From contig NZ_FOXM01000001.1 of the NCBI RefSeq assembly GCF_900115715.1, forward strand, positions 124,001-188,000: 64,000 bases of DNA, in the 5' to 3' direction. Of the stretch, positions 30,732-42,240 are shown piece by piece (the stretch's first letter is position 1; the number at the start of each line of letters is the position of its first letter). The DNA is from Geopseudomonas sagittaria. GTDB lineage: Bacteria > Pseudomonadota > Gammaproteobacteria > Pseudomonadales > Pseudomonadaceae. The position numbers were made by a program, and so were the translations under genes. The notes under the pieces are model-generated. The model made no database searches. It was not told where the DNA came from and saw nothing but the letters and a program-made list of their open reading frames with translations.

Positions 30732-31877
30732 ATGCACAAGGCGCTGCGTTTTCTCGGCTGGCCGGTTATCGCCGGCCTGCTGCTGGCCCTGCTGGTGATC
30801 CAGCTGTTCCCCCAGTGGGTCGGCCGCGACCAGCAGGACCTCGAACTGCGCCAGGCGCCGGCCCTCGGCCTGCCGGCGCTGGGGCCGGTGTCCTACAGCG
30901 ACGCGGTGGAGCTGGCCGCCCCGGCGGTGGCCAACCTGTACACCACCAAGGTGGTCGACAAGCCCAGTCACCCGCTGTTCGACGATCCGCAGTTCCGCCG
31001 CTTCTTCGGCGACAACCTGCCCCGTCAGCGGCGCATGGAGTCCAGCCTCGGCTCGGCGGTGATCATGAGCCCCAAGGGCTACCTGCTGACCAACAACCAC
31101 GTCACCGCCGGCGCCGACCAGATCATCGTCGCCCTCAAGGACGGCCGCGAGACCCTGGCGCGGGTGATCGGCAGCGACCCGGAAACCGACCTGGCGGTGC
31201 TCAAGATCGACCTGCCCGACCTGCCGGCGATCACCCTCGGCCGCTCCGACAACATCCGCATCGGCGACGTCACCCTGGCCATCGGCAACCCGTTCGGCGT
31301 CGGCCAGACGGTGACCATGGGCATCATCAGCGCCACCGGGCGCAACCAGCTCGGCCTCAACACCTACGAGGACTTCATCCAGACCGATGCGGCGATCAAT
31401 CCAGGCAACTCCGGCGGCGCCCTGGTGGATGCCCGCGGCAACCTGATCGGCATCAACACGGCGATCTTCTCCCGCTCCGGCGGTTCGCAGGGCATCGGTT
31501 TCGCCATCCCGACCCGACTGGCCCAGGAGGTGATGGAAGCGATCATCGCCCACGGCCAGGTGATCCGCGGCTGGCTCGGCCTCGAGGTGCAGCCGCTGAC
31601 CGCCGAACTGGCCGAATCCATCGGTCTGCAGCACGGCCAGACCGGTATCATCGTCGCCGGCATCTACCGCGGCAGCCCGGCCCTGCGTGCCGGCCTGCAG
31701 CCGGGCGACGTGATCCTCGCCATCGACGGCGAACCGGCCAGTGACGGCCGCCGGACGATGAACCAAGTGGCGCGCAAGCGGCCGGGCGAGAAGATCCGCA
31801 TCGAGGTCATGCGCGGTGGCGAGACCCACCAGCTCAGCGCCGAGGTCGGCCTGCGCCCGGCGGTGAGCAACGAGTAA
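30732..31877 (+). CDS. algW: DegS-type periplasmic serine protease AlgW
   Basis: Inner-membrane-anchored, trimeric protease that senses misfolded outer-membrane protein tails through its PDZ domain and makes the first cut in MucA, releasing sigma factor AlgU. The 381 residues have an N-terminal anchor (about 8-26), the catalytic triad H123 (TNNHV), D153 (ETDLAV) and S227 (GNSGG), and one PDZ domain at about 280-370. Convergent with hisC; a terminator follows. Confidence 0.95.
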   Translation: MHKALRFLGWPVIAGLLLALLVIQLFPQWVGRDQQDLELRQAPALGLPALGPVSYSDAVELAAPAVANLYTTKVVDKPSHPLFDDPQFRRFFGDNLPRQRRMESSLGSAVIMSPKGYLLTNNHVTAGADQIIVALKDGRETLARVIGSDPETDLAVLKIDLPDLPAITLGRSDNIRIGDVTLAIGNPFGVGQTVTMGIISATGRNQLGLNTYEDFIQTDAAINPGNSGGALVDARGNLIGINTAIFSRSGGSQGIGFAIPTRLAQEVMEAIIAHGQVIRGWLGLEVQPLTAELAESIGLQHGQTGIIVAGIYRGSPALRAGLQPGDVILAIDGEPASDGRRTMNQVARKRPGEKIRIEVMRGGETHQLSAEVGLRPAVSNE

Positions 31878-31894
31878 TCCCGTGCCCGACAACA

Positions 31895-31928
31895 ACAACG
31901 GCGCCCGCAGGCGCCGTTGTCGTTTTGT
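31895..31928. terminator. Terminator between algW and hisC
   Basis: ACAACGGCGCC / GGCGCCGTTGT stem with a short loop, followed on the plus strand by CGTTTTG. The minus strand has AC-rich rather than U-rich flank, so the plus direction (algW) is favoured. Confidence 0.75.
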
Positions 31929-31945
31929 CGCCAGGTGCGGCGGGG

Positions 31946-33004
31946 TCAGCGCACCAGTGGCGTCAGCGCTTCCTGCAACGCCATGTTCTGCTCGGCGGTG
32001 CCGATGGTGATGCGCAGGAACTGGCTGATGCGCGCCTGCTTGAAGTGGCGCACGATCACCCCCTGCTCGCGCAGCGCCGCAGCCAGGGTGGCGGCATCGT
32101 GCTGCGGGTGGCGGGCGAAGATGAAGTTGGCCGCCGACGGCAGCACCTCGAAGCCCAGATCCTGCAACTCGCTGACCAGCTGCTCGCGGCTGGCGATCAC
32201 CGCCTGGCAGGTCTGCTCGAAGTAGTCCTGATCCTCGAACGCCGCCACCGCGCCGGCCAGCGCCAGGCGATCGAGCGGGTAGGAGTTGAAGCTGTTCTTG
32301 ATCCGCTCCAGCGCCTCGATCAGTTCGGCATTGCCGACCGCCAGGCCGACGCGCAGACCGGCCAGCGAGCGCGACTTGGACAGGGTCTGGGTCACCAGCA
32401 GGTTGGGGTACTGGTCGACCAGGCTGATCGCGCTCTCGCCGCCGAAGTCGACGTAGGCCTCGTCGACCACCACCACCGACTCGCGGTTGGCCTCGAGCAG
32501 CTGGCGGATCGCCGTCAGCGGCAGCAGGCAACCGGTCGGCGCATTGGGGTTGGGGAAGATGATGCCGCCGTTGGGCCGCGCGTAGTCCGCCACGTTGATC
32601 TGGAACTGCTCGTCCAGCGCCACGGTCTCGAACGGGATGCCATACAGGCCGCAGTACACCGGATAGAAGCTGTAGCTGACGTCGGGAAACAGCAGCGGCC
32701 GACCGTGCTGGAACAGGCCGTGGAACACGTGCGCCAGTACCTCGTCGGAACCGTTGCCGACGAACACCTGGGCGGGCTGCACGCCATAGTAGTCGGCGAT
32801 GGTCTGCTTGAGGCGCTCGCCGTTGGGGTCCGGGTACAGGCGCAGATTGTCGTCCAGTTCGGCGCCGATCGCCTCGAGCACCTTCGGCGATGGGCCGTAG
32901 GGGTTCTCGTTGGTGTTGAGCTTGACCAGCCGTTCCAGCTTGGGCTGCTCGCCCGGCACGTAGGGCACCAGGTCCTTGACGAAGGGACTCCAGAATTTGC
33001 TCAC
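31946..33004 (-). CDS. hisC: Histidinol-phosphate aminotransferase HisC
   Basis: PLP-dependent enzyme of histidine synthesis converting imidazole acetol phosphate to histidinol phosphate. Starts with GTG at 33004, with a GGAGAGAAGG ribosome site; 352 residues. The PLP lysine is K210 ([12 protein letters not shown]), with NPNAPTG and DEAYVDF motifs typical of fold-type I aminotransferases. It follows hisD after a 122-bp gap holding REP-like palindromes, so its expression may be partly separate. Confidence 0.96.
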   Translation of the reverse strand: MSKFWSPFVKDLVPYVPGEQPKLERLVKLNTNENPYGPSPKVLEAIGAELDDNLRLYPDPNGERLKQTIADYYGVQPAQVFVGNGSDEVLAHVFHGLFQHGRPLLFPDVSYSFYPVYCGLYGIPFETVALDEQFQINVADYARPNGGIIFPNPNAPTGCLLPLTAIRQLLEANRESVVVVDEAYVDFGGESAISLVDQYPNLLVTQTLSKSRSLAGLRVGLAVGNAELIEALERIKNSFNSYPLDRLALAGAVAAFEDQDYFEQTCQAVIASREQLVSELQDLGFEVLPSAANFIFARHPQHDAATLAAALREQGVIVRHFKQARISQFLRITIGTAEQNMALQEALTPLVR

Positions 33005-33033
33005 GCCCTTCTCTCCTCGAATGATTTTCGCAG

Positions 33034-33065
33034 GGTGGGTCAGCCGTGCGACGGCGTGACCCACC
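33034..33065. repeat. REP-like palindrome between hisD and hisC
   Basis: Near-perfect hairpin GGTGGGTCA-GCCGT-GCG-ACGGC-G-TGACCCACC. A second related sequence with the core CTACGGTGGGTTACG follows at about 33085-33105. Both look like the GGTGGGTTA/TAACCCACC family of extragenic repeats known from pseudomonads. Confidence 0.7.
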
Positions 33066-33126
33066 GGAATGATCTACATCCCGCTACGGTGGGTTACGAC
33101 CAGCGGCCTGCCCCCACCCTGCGGAT

Positions 33127-34437
33127 TCAATTCTTGATGCGGTACTCGGCGCTGCGCGCGTGGGCGGTCAGCGACTCGCCGCGGGCCAGCACCGAGGCGG
33201 TTTTGCCCAGTTCGGAGGCGCCGGCAGCGGAGCAGTAGATGATCGACGAGCGCTTCTGGAAGTCGTAGACCCCCAGCGGCGAGGAGAAGCGCGCGGTGCC
33301 GGAGGTCGGCAGCACGTGGTTCGGCCCGGCGCAGTAGTCGCCCAGCGCCTCGGCGGTGTACCTGCCCATGAAGATCGCGCCAGCGTGACGGATCTGCGCC
33401 AGCCACTGCTGCGGTTCGGCCACCGACAGCTCGAGGTGCTCGGGGGCGATGCGGTTGGCCACGGCGATGGCTTGCGCCATGTCGGCGACCCGGATCAGCG
33501 CACCGCGGGCCTCCAGCGAGGTGCGGATGATCTCGGCACGCTCCATGGTCGGCAGCAGCCGGGCGATGCTCTCGGCCACCCTGTCGAGGAAGGCGGCGTC
33601 CGGGCTGACCAGGATCGACTGGGCGTCCTCGTCGTGCTCGGCCTGGGAGAACAGGTCCATGGCGATCCAGTCCGGATCGGTCTGACCGTCGCAGACTACG
33701 AGGATCTCCGAAGGACCAGCGATCATGTCGATACCGACCTGGCCGAACACGTGGCGCTTGGCGGTGGCCACGTAGATGTTGCCCGGACCGACCACCTTGT
33801 CCACCTGCGGCACACTTTCGGTGCCGTAGGCCAGCGCGGCCACGGCCTGGGCGCCGCCGATGGTGAACACGCGGTCGACGCCGGCCACGCAGGCGGCGGC
33901 CAGCACCAGCTCGTTGAGTTCGCCGCGCGGGGTCGGCACCACCATCACCACCTCGGCGACGCCGGCCACCTTGGCCGGGATGGCGTTCATCAGCACCGAG
34001 GACGGATAGGCCGCCTTGCCGCCCGGCACGTACAGACCGGCGCGATCCAGCGGGGTGACCTGCTGGCCGAGCACGGTGCCGTCGGCTTCGGTGTAGGTCC
34101 AGGAGTCCTGCTTCTGCCGCTCGTGGTACAGGCGCACGCGTTCGGCAGCCTGCTCCAGCGCCGTGCGCTGCTCGGCGCTGATGCGGGTCAGGGCCAGCTC
34201 GAGACGCTCACGCGGCAGGATCAGCTCGGCCATCGACGTCGCCTCGACGCCATCGAAGCGCCGGGTGAACTCGACCAGCGCGGCATCGCCGCGCTCGCGC
34301 ACGCCCTTGATGATCTCCAGCACGCGCTGGTTGACCGCATCGTCAGACACGCTTTCCCAGCTCAGCAGATGATCCAGATGGCGGGCAAACTGCGGATCGG
34401 CGGCGTCGAGTCGGCGGATGGCGATTGGTGCGGTCAT
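33127..34437 (-). CDS. hisD: Histidinol dehydrogenase HisD
   Basis: Zinc enzyme catalysing the last two oxidation steps to histidine. The 436-residue protein has the [11 protein letters not shown] and [16 protein letters not shown] motifs, the latter holding the conserved Glu/His of the active site. Flanked by hisG upstream (191-bp gap) and hisC downstream. Confidence 0.97.
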   Translation of the reverse strand: MTAPIAIRRLDAADPQFARHLDHLLSWESVSDDAVNQRVLEIIKGVRERGDAALVEFTRRFDGVEATSMAELILPRERLELALTRISAEQRTALEQAAERVRLYHERQKQDSWTYTEADGTVLGQQVTPLDRAGLYVPGGKAAYPSSVLMNAIPAKVAGVAEVVMVVPTPRGELNELVLAAACVAGVDRVFTIGGAQAVAALAYGTESVPQVDKVVGPGNIYVATAKRHVFGQVGIDMIAGPSEILVVCDGQTDPDWIAMDLFSQAEHDEDAQSILVSPDAAFLDRVAESIARLLPTMERAEIIRTSLEARGALIRVADMAQAIAVANRIAPEHLELSVAEPQQWLAQIRHAGAIFMGRYTAEALGDYCAGPNHVLPTSGTARFSSPLGVYDFQKRSSIIYCSAAGASELGKTASVLARGESLTAHARSAEYRIKN

Positions 34438-34628
34438 GGCAAAGCCTCTCTGGCGTAAGCGGGGTCGGGCGCCGCTAGACTAGCAGGCCTTCCGTGCGGG
34501 CACCCGGCAATTGTGGCTATGACACGGATAGGCTGTCGCGACCGATGGTCGCGTCTGGAAAACAGCAAATGGTCGACCGCACTGGGAGACGCGTCGACAG
34601 CGGCGCCGTCCCTGGCGCCGGGTATGGC

Positions 34629-35264
34629 TCACGCCGGCCGACGCGATTCCACGGCCTGGCGCAGGGTGTCGATCAGCGCCTGGATGCGCGCGTGCTGCAT
34701 CTTCATCGAGGCCTTGTTGACCACCAGCCGCGAGCTGACGTGGCAGATCAGCTCCTGGGGCTCCAGGCCGTTGGCGCGCAGGGTGTTGCCGGTGTCGACC
34801 ACGTCGATGATCTTGTCGGCCAGCCCTACCAGCGGCGCCAGCTCCATGGAGCCGTACAGCTTGATGATGTCGACCTGGCGGCCCTGCTCGGCGTAGTAGC
34901 GCTTGGCGACGTTGACGAACTTGGTCGCCACCCGCAGACGACCCCTGGGCTCAGGCTCGCCGACCTTGCCGGCGGTCATCAGCTTGCACTGCGCGATCTG
35001 CAGGTCCAGCGGCTCGTAGAGGCCCTGGCCGCCGTATTCCAGCAGCACATCCTTGCCGGCCACGCCAAGGTCGGCGGCGCCGTGCTCGACGTAGGTCGGC
35101 ACATCGGTGGCGCGCACGATCAGCAAGCGCACGTCGGCCTGGGTGGTCGGGATGATCAGCTTGCGGCTCTTGTCCGGATTCTCGGTCGGCACGATGCCGG
35201 CAGCCGCCAGCAGCGGCAGGGTATCGTCGAGGATACGGCCCTTGGACAGCGCGATGGTCAGCAT
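34629..35264 (-). CDS. hisG: ATP phosphoribosyltransferase catalytic subunit HisG (short form)
   Basis: First enzyme of histidine synthesis. At 211 residues it is the short HisG(S) form, which lacks the C-terminal histidine-binding domain and requires HisZ for activity and feedback; hisZ is not in this window. Conserved phosphoribosyl site motif: [14 protein letters not shown]. It begins nine bases after murA, so it is read from the ibaG-murA transcript. Confidence 0.96.
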   Translation of the reverse strand: MLTIALSKGRILDDTLPLLAAAGIVPTENPDKSRKLIIPTTQADVRLLIVRATDVPTYVEHGAADLGVAGKDVLLEYGGQGLYEPLDLQIAQCKLMTAGKVGEPEPRGRLRVATKFVNVAKRYYAEQGRQVDIIKLYGSMELAPLVGLADKIIDVVDTGNTLRANGLEPQELICHVSSRLVVNKASMKMQHARIQALIDTLRQAVESRRPA

Positions 35265-35273
35265 GACTTACCC

Positions 35274-36801
<1,528 letters not shown>

Positions 36802-36841
36802 AACTCAACCTCGATTGGGGACCGGCACGAACGGGCCGGAC

Positions 36842-36870
36842 ATCATACAAAAAAGCCCCCGAGCTGCGAA
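36842..36870 (-). promoter_or_regulatory. Promoter upstream of ibaG-murA
   Basis: TTCGCA (-35, 36865-36870), 17-base spacer and TATGAT (-10, 36842-36847) on the minus strand. The spacer includes a run of six T that could also be the U-run of a weak terminator ending the mla operon. The predicted leader is about 34 nt. Confidence 0.5.
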
Positions 36871-36906
36871 CCCCACGCGCCGGCGCCATGGCACGCCGGC
36901 AGCGCA

Positions 36907-37215
36907 TCAATCGGCCAACGGCAACAGCTCGAGCAGACCGTAGACTTCGGCGACCTGCCGCATGTCCTCCGGCAGGTTGCGCACCTGCAGGGTCTTGCCG
37001 GTCGCCCGGGCGTCGCGCAGCAGGCACAGCAGCAGCGACAGACCGACACTGCTGCTCTGGGTGATGGCCGCACAATCGATCCACACCTCGGAGCTGCGAC
37101 TGGCGGCGAGCAGCCGGCGCCCGGCGTCGCGCAGCTCGGCGCCGACATGCATGTCGATCACGCCGTGCAGCGCCAGACCACCGTCCTGCACCTCGCGAAG
37201 CGAGCCTCGACTCAT
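36907..37215 (-). CDS. mlaB: STAS-domain lipid asymmetry protein MlaB
   Basis: Cytoplasmic STAS protein of 102 residues that stabilises the MlaFE transporter by binding the ATPase. Visible pattern: VWIDCAAITQSSSVGLSLLLCLLRDARATGK, with the S/T in the conserved SSSVG loop. It overlaps mlaC by four bases (ATGA) and is the last gene of the mla set. Confidence 0.9.
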   Translation of the reverse strand: MSRGSLREVQDGGLALHGVIDMHVGAELRDAGRRLLAASRSSEVWIDCAAITQSSSVGLSLLLCLLRDARATGKTLQVRNLPEDMRQVAEVYGLLELLPLAD

Positions 37216-37859
37216 TGCTGGCCGGCCTTCACGTCGGCACTTTCCTGAGCCCGCGCCACGGCGTCACCCCAGGTGGCGATGACCTTGTCCAGATCGTTGC
37301 CGTGGCTGCGCATGGACTCGGCGAACTGGTCGCGGAACAGCTTGCCGATGTTGATGCCGTTGATGATCACGTTGCGCACCTTCCAGCCATCCGCCTTCTG
37401 CTCGAGGGTGTAGGTCAGCGGATAGATGGCGCCGTTGCGACCGACCACTTCCATGTTCACCGTGGCCCGCCCCGGCTCGCGCGCCGCCACCGGCGGCAGC
37501 ATGCGGATCTGCTGGTTGTCGTACTCGAGCAGGGCGCCGCCGTAGAACTTGACCAGACTGCGCTTGAAGCTGTCCTGGAAGGCCTGCATCTGCTGTGGCG
37601 TGGCCTGGCGGCTGTAACGCACGGTCATCACCCCGCGGGCAAAGCCGTCGAAGTCGATCACCGGACCGAGAATGCCGTCGAGCGCCTGATAGAAGGCCTC
37701 CGGATCCTGCTTGAACTGCTCGCGCTTGCTGGTCAGCTCGCCCAGCACTTGATCGGTGGTGTTCTGCACCAGCTGCTGCGGAGTGGTCGCCACAGCATGG
37801 ACGGTGAACGGCAGGCAGGCCAGCAGTACCAGCAGGCTGCGACGCAGAATCTTGAGCAT
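37212..37859 (-). CDS. mlaC: Periplasmic phospholipid-binding protein MlaC
   Basis: Periplasmic carrier that shuttles phospholipid between outer-membrane MlaA and inner-membrane MlaFEDB. From the ATG at 37859 it is 215 residues with a cleavable signal peptide (MLKILRRSLLVLLACLPFTVHA). The domain contains the typical YRLKVYSR-like region (DFDGFARGVMTVRYSRQATPQQMQAF) and the motif DGWKVRNVIINGINIG. A preceding in-frame TTG (37874) is possible but less well placed than the ATG. Confidence 0.95.
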   Translation of the reverse strand: MLKILRRSLLVLLACLPFTVHAVATTPQQLVQNTTDQVLGELTSKREQFKQDPEAFYQALDGILGPVIDFDGFARGVMTVRYSRQATPQQMQAFQDSFKRSLVKFYGGALLEYDNQQIRMLPPVAAREPGRATVNMEVVGRNGAIYPLTYTLEQKADGWKVRNVIINGINIGKLFRDQFAESMRSHGNDLDKVIATWGDAVARAQESADVKAGQQ

Positions 37860-37878
37860 GTTTGAGTTCCCCAATGGC

Positions 37879-38349
37879 TTACTTGGCGGGTTCTTTGTTG
37901 ACGGTATTGAGCAGGAACTTGCCGATCAGATCTTCCAGTACCAGTGCCGACTGGGTATCGCGGATCACCCCGCCATCCTTCAGCACTTCCTCCTCGCCAC
38001 CGATGCTGATGCCGATGTACTTCTCGCCGAGCAGGCCGGCGGTGAGAATCGAGGCGGTGGAGTCAGTCGGTAGATTGTCGACACGCCGGTCGAGTTCCAT
38101 GGTCACGCGCCCCATGAAGCTGTCGTGATCCAGATCGACGGCCACCACCTTGCCGATGGTCACCCCGGCCATGGTCACCTTGGCCCGCGAGCTGACGCCG
38201 GCGGTGTTGTCGAAGTAGGCATACAGACGGTAGGTATCGTCTGCCGCACCGATGGTCAGACCGCTGACGCGCAGGGCCAGCAGCAGCAGAGCCAGCAGAC
38301 CGGCCAGCAGGAACAGGCCGACACCGATTTCCAGGGAACGGGATTGCAT
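37879..38349 (-). CDS. mlaD: MCE-domain phospholipid transport protein MlaD
   Basis: Substrate-binding subunit of the Mla ABC transporter, 156 residues: one N-terminal helix (GLFLLAGLLALLLLAL), then an MCE domain (YFDNTAGVSSRAKVTMAGVTIGKV) exposed to the periplasm. Its start is four bases from the mlaE end (stop overlap by one base). Confidence 0.97.
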   Translation of the reverse strand: MQSRSLEIGVGLFLLAGLLALLLLALRVSGLTIGAADDTYRLYAYFDNTAGVSSRAKVTMAGVTIGKVVAVDLDHDSFMGRVTMELDRRVDNLPTDSTASILTAGLLGEKYIGISIGGEEEVLKDGGVIRDTQSALVLEDLIGKFLLNTVNKEPAK

Positions 38350-39146
38350 CAGAAGTCTCCGAACATCAGAGCAGTAAGAATGAAGTCGAGGCCGAGCACG
38401 GCCAACGAGGCGTAGACCACGGTACGCGTGGTGGCACGACTGATCCCCTCGGACGTCGGCTCGCAGTCGTAGCCCTGGAACACCGCGATCCAGGTCACCA
38501 CCACGGCGAATACCAGGCTCTTGATCACACCATTGAGCACATCCTCCTGGAACTCGACGCTGCGCTGCATGTTGCCCCAGTAGGAACCCTCGTAGACGCC
38601 GAGCCAGTCGACAGCGACCATCGCCCCGCCCCAGATGCCAACCACGGTGAAGATCGCCGAGAGCAGCGGCATGGAAATGAAGCCGGCCCACAGCCGCGGC
38701 GCGATGATGTACTTGAGCGGGTCGACACCGATCATTTCCAGACTGGACAGCTGCTCGGTGGACTTCATGTTGCCGATCTCGGCGGTCAGCGCCGAGCCGG
38801 CGCGACCAGCGAACAGCAGCGCGGTGACCACCGGCCCCAGCTCGCGCAGCAGGGTCAGTGCGACCATCTGCCCGACCGCCTCCTCGGAGGCGAAGTCGAC
38901 CAGGATGTTGTAGCCCTGCAGGGCCAGCACCATGCCGATGAAGATGCCGGAGACGATGATGATCGCCAGCGACAGCACGCCGACCGCATAGAGCTGCTTG
39001 ACCAGCAGTTGCGGGAAGCTACCGGCGCCGTTGCGGCCGAACAGGGCACGCACGAGAAACAGGGTCGAGCGGCCGAGCGCCTCGAGCACATCCAGGCCGG
39101 AGCGGCCGAGCAGGCGCACGCGCTCGATGGGTGAGGTCTTGCGCAT
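38349..39146 (-). CDS. mlaE: Phospholipid transport permease MlaE
   Basis: Inner-membrane permease of the Mla transporter, 265 residues with about five to six hydrophobic helices (e.g. [44 protein letters not shown]). This MlaE signature is well conserved. The start overlaps the mlaF stop, and the stop overlaps the mlaD start. Confidence 0.97.
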   Translation of the reverse strand: MRKTSPIERVRLLGRSGLDVLEALGRSTLFLVRALFGRNGAGSFPQLLVKQLYAVGVLSLAIIIVSGIFIGMVLALQGYNILVDFASEEAVGQMVALTLLRELGPVVTALLFAGRAGSALTAEIGNMKSTEQLSSLEMIGVDPLKYIIAPRLWAGFISMPLLSAIFTVVGIWGGAMVAVDWLGVYEGSYWGNMQRSVEFQEDVLNGVIKSLVFAVVVTWIAVFQGYDCEPTSEGISRATTRTVVYASLAVLGLDFILTALMFGDF

Positions 39147-39955
39147 CAGGCACCCCCCAGCAGGTCGCGGCGGTAGTCCGCAGCGGGATAGTGGAAGGGC
39201 ACCGGGCCGTCGGCGATCCCCTGCATGAACTGGCGGATACGCGGGTTGTCGGATTCCATCAGCTCGGCCGGCGTGCCCTGACCGAGCACCTCGCTGTCGC
39301 CGACCACGTACAGGTAGTCGGCGATGCTGGCGGTCTCCACCAGATCGTGGGATACCACTATGCTGGTCAGGCCGAGCGCATCGTTGAGCAGGCGGATCAG
39401 GCGCACCAGCACGCCCATGGCGATCGGATCCTGACCGACGAAAGGCTCGTCGTACATGAGGATCTGCGGATCCAGGGCGATCGCCCGGGCCAGCGCCACG
39501 CGGCGCTTCATGCCGCCGGACAGCTCGTCGGGCATCAGCTCGATGGCGCCACGCAGGCCGACCGCCTGCAGCTTCATCAGCACGATGTCGCGGATCATTT
39601 CCTCGGGCAGGTCGGTGTGCACCCGCAGCGGGAAGGCAACGTTCTCGAACACGTCGAGATCGGTGAACAGGGCGCCGCTCTGGAACAGCACGCCCATCTG
39701 CTTGCGCATGTCGAACAGCTCGCTGCGCGACAGCGACGGGAGGTTCTGGCCATTGACGATGACCTGGCCCGCAGCCGGGCGCAGCTGCGCGCCGATCAGG
39801 CGCAGCAGGGTAGTCTTGCCGCATCCGGATGGACCCATGATGCCGGTCACCTTGCCGCGCGGAAAAACCAGGTCCACATTATCGAAGATGGTGCGCGTAC
39901 CGCGCTTGAAGGTCACACCTTTCAGCTCGACGGCATACGCGTTGTCGCTACTCAT
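39146..39955 (-). CDS. mlaF: Phospholipid transport ATPase MlaF
   Basis: ABC ATPase of the Mla system, 269 residues. Walker A GPSGCGKT, signature [14 protein letters not shown], and Walker B ILMYDEP are all clear. The ATG at 39955 starts [19 protein letters not shown]; a longer frame to 40069 crosses the promoter and is rejected. First gene of mlaFEDCB. Confidence 0.97.
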   Translation of the reverse strand: MSSDNAYAVELKGVTFKRGTRTIFDNVDLVFPRGKVTGIMGPSGCGKTTLLRLIGAQLRPAAGQVIVNGQNLPSLSRSELFDMRKQMGVLFQSGALFTDLDVFENVAFPLRVHTDLPEEMIRDIVLMKLQAVGLRGAIELMPDELSGGMKRRVALARAIALDPQILMYDEPFVGQDPIAMGVLVRLIRLLNDALGLTSIVVSHDLVETASIADYLYVVGDSEVLGQGTPAELMESDNPRIRQFMQGIADGPVPFHYPAADYRRDLLGGA

Positions 39956-40039
39956 CGGAACTCCTTGCGTGCCGGCCTTCCGTGCTGACGCCCGCGCCCA
40001 CGGCTGAGCATCCGCCAGCCAGTGGCCGAATAGCGGCGA

Positions 40040-40069
40040 ACTATACACCGAGCCAGCGGATGCGCCCAA
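40040..40069 (-). promoter_or_regulatory. Promoter of the mla operon
   Basis: TTGGGC (-35, 40064-40069), 18-base spacer, TATAGT (-10, 40040-40045) on the minus strand in the 205-bp divergent mlaF-kdsD gap. Moderate match. Confidence 0.5.
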
Positions 40070-40121
40070 GCACTCTCCCGCCCCGCCGACGGCAGATGAT
40101 GAGCCCTCGACACTTTGGCGG

Positions 40122-40127
40122 TATAAT
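40122..40127 (+). promoter_or_regulatory. Possible -10 element of kdsD-kdsC-lpt operon
   Basis: Consensus TATAAT 33 bases upstream of the kdsD ATG. No clear -35 at normal spacing. Position suggests a short leader. Confidence 0.45.
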
Positions 40128-40160
40128 CGGCCGCTTCATCAGCCAACCCTGTTCGCGCCC

Positions 40161-41135
40161 ATGCCCCAGACGCCTTCCTTCATCCAATCGGCCCAGCGCA
40201 CCATCCGCCTGGAACTGGACGCCGTGAACGATCTGCTGGCACGGATCAATGGCGACTTCGTCCGCGCCTGCGAACTGCTGCTGGCCTGCAAGGGCCGTGT
40301 GGTGGTGGTCGGCATGGGCAAGTCCGGGCATATCGGCCGCAAGATCGCCGCCACCCTGGCCAGCACCGGCACCACGGCATTCTTCGTCCATCCGGCCGAA
40401 GCCAGCCACGGCGACATGGGCATGATCACCCGCGACGACGTGGTCATGGCGCTGTCCAACTCCGGCAGCACCGCCGAGATCGTCACCCTGCTGCCGCTGA
40501 TCAAGCGCCTGGGCATCACCCTGATCAGCATGACCGGCAACCCCGACTCGCCGCTGGCCAAGGCCGCCGAAGTCAATCTGGATGCCAGCGTGGCGCAGGA
40601 AGCCTGCCCGCTGAACCTGGCACCGACCTCCTCGACCACCGTCTCGCTGGTACTCGGCGACGCCCTGGCCATCGCCCTGCTGGAAGCGCGCGGCTTCACC
40701 GCCGAAGACTTCGCCTTCTCCCATCCGGGTGGCGCCCTGGGCCGCCGCCTGCTGCTCAAGGTCGAGAACATCATGCACAGCGGCGAGCGCCTGCCGCAGG
40801 TGCGCCGCGGCACCCCGCTGCGCGAGGCGCTGCTGGAGATGACCCGCAAGGGCCTGGGCATGACCGTGGTCACCGAGGCCGACGGCCGCCTGGCCGGCAT
40901 CTTCACCGACGGCGACCTGCGCCGCGCTCTGGATCGCGGCGTCGACGTGCGCCATGCGCTGATCGACGAACTGATGACCGTCGGCGGCAAGACCGTGCGC
41001 CCCGACATGCTCGCCGCCGAGGCCCTGAAGATCATGGAAGACCACAAGATCAGCGCCCTGGTGGCGATCGACCCGGGGCAGCATGCGGTCGGCGCCCTGA
41101 ACATGCACGATCTGCTGCGCGCGGGAGTGATGTAA
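40161..41135 (+). CDS. kdsD: Arabinose-5-phosphate isomerase KdsD
   Basis: Converts ribulose-5-phosphate to arabinose-5-phosphate, the entry step to KDO of LPS. The 324 residues have a SIS domain (GMGKSGHIGRKIAATLASTG; SNSGSTAEIV) and two CBS domains (from about residue 205, MTRKGLGMTVVTEADGRLAGIFTDGDLRRAL). Its stop is directly followed by kdsC. First gene of the kdsDC-lptCAB-rpoN series. Confidence 0.97.
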   Translation: MPQTPSFIQSAQRTIRLELDAVNDLLARINGDFVRACELLLACKGRVVVVGMGKSGHIGRKIAATLASTGTTAFFVHPAEASHGDMGMITRDDVVMALSNSGSTAEIVTLLPLIKRLGITLISMTGNPDSPLAKAAEVNLDASVAQEACPLNLAPTSSTTVSLVLGDALAIALLEARGFTAEDFAFSHPGGALGRRLLLKVENIMHSGERLPQVRRGTPLREALLEMTRKGLGMTVVTEADGRLAGIFTDGDLRRALDRGVDVRHALIDELMTVGGKTVRPDMLAAEALKIMEDHKISALVAIDPGQHAVGALNMHDLLRAGVM

Positions 41136-41660
41136 ATGAACTGCGACCTGCAGCAACGCGCCGCCGCCATCCGCCTGGCAATCTTCGATGTCGACGGCGT
41201 GCTCACCGACGGCAGACTGTATTTCCTGCCCGAGGGCGGCGAATTCAAGACCTTCAACACCCTGGACGGTCAGGGGATCAAGATGCTGATCAACTCCGGC
41301 GTGCGCACCGCGATCATCAGCGGGCGCAAGACCCCGGTGGTCGAGCGCCGGGCGCAGAACCTCGGCATCCAGCACCTGTATCAGGGCCGCGAGGACAAGT
41401 TGGTGGTGCTCGATGAACTGCTGGCCGAACTGGGACTCTCATACCAACAGGTCGCCTATCTGGGCGACGACCTGCCCGACCTGCCGGTGATCCGCCGGGT
41501 CGGCCTGGGCATGGCGGTGGCCAGCGCCGACGCCTTCGTGCGCCAGCACGCCGTCGGTGTGACCCAGGCACGCGGCGGCGAAGGCGCCGCCCGCGAGTTT
41601 TGCGAACTGATCATGCGCGCCCAGGGCACGCTGGAGGCGGCCCAGGCCGCCTACCTGTAA
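41136..41660 (+). CDS. kdsC: 3-deoxy-D-manno-octulosonate 8-phosphate phosphatase KdsC
   Basis: HAD-superfamily phosphatase that removes phosphate from KDO-8-phosphate; 174 residues. The nucleophile motif FDVDGVLTDGRL is near the N-terminus and YLGDDLPDLPVI is the metal-binding motif. It forms a tetramer in the family. Starts immediately after kdsD and ends 10 bases before lptC. Confidence 0.97.
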   Translation: MNCDLQQRAAAIRLAIFDVDGVLTDGRLYFLPEGGEFKTFNTLDGQGIKMLINSGVRTAIISGRKTPVVERRAQNLGIQHLYQGREDKLVVLDELLAELGLSYQQVAYLGDDLPDLPVIRRVGLGMAVASADAFVRQHAVGVTQARGGEGAAREFCELIMRAQGTLEAAQAAYL

Positions 41661-41670
41661 CGGAACCTCG

Positions 41671-42240
41671 ATGAATCCCAAGCTGCGCACCTTCCTGCCG
41701 TTCGCCGTGATTGCCGCCCTGCTGGTGGCCATCGGCTACTGGAACATCCGCCCGGAAAGCTTCATGGAGCGCACCAACGCGCCGCAAGCCGACAGCGCCA
41801 TCGACTTCTATGTCGAGAACGCCCGCAGCGTGCAGTTCCAGGCCGACGGCGCCCTGCACTACCGACTGAGCGCCGAGCGTCTGGAACACCTGCAGAGCAG
41901 CGACGTCACCCTGCTGACCCGTCCGGACCTGCACCTGCATCGGGGCAGCGACTATCCCTGGCACGTGCAGAGCGCCCGCGGCGAGGTGGCGCCCGGCGGC
42001 ACCGAGGTGGAACTGATCGACGCCGTGCGCGTTGAGCGCACCGATGCCCGGGGCCGCCCGACCATCCTGACCACCAGCCGACTGACCGTATTCCCCGAGC
42101 GGGAGTATGCCCAGACCAGCCAACCGGTTCGCATCGAGGCCGCCAACGGCGTGACCACGGCCTCCGGTATGCAGGCCTATCTCAAAGACGGCAGGATGCT
42201 CCTGCAGTCCAACGTACGAGGACAGCATGAGGTTCGTTAA
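41671..42240 (+). CDS. lptC: LPS export protein LptC
   Basis: Bitopic inner-membrane protein that accepts LPS from LptB2FG and passes it to LptA. The 189 residues have one N-terminal helix (FLPFAVIAALLVAIGYW) and a periplasmic beta-jellyroll region. It overlaps lptA by 14 bp, which indicates coupled translation. The call rests on topology, size and position. Confidence 0.94.
   Translation: MNPKLRTFLPFAVIAALLVAIGYWNIRPESFMERTNAPQADSAIDFYVENARSVQFQADGALHYRLSAERLEHLQSSDVTLLTRPDLHLHRGSDYPWHVQSARGEVAPGGTEVELIDAVRVERTDARGRPTILTTSRLTVFPEREYAQTSQPVRIEAANGVTTASGMQAYLKDGRMLLQSNVRGQHEVR

Noticed and set aside
34438-34628. Separate promoter or attenuator in the hisG-hisD gap
   Set aside because: Small palindromes such as GACGCGTCGAC and a GGCGCC pair are visible, but no histidine leader peptide, clean terminator or promoter could be supported.
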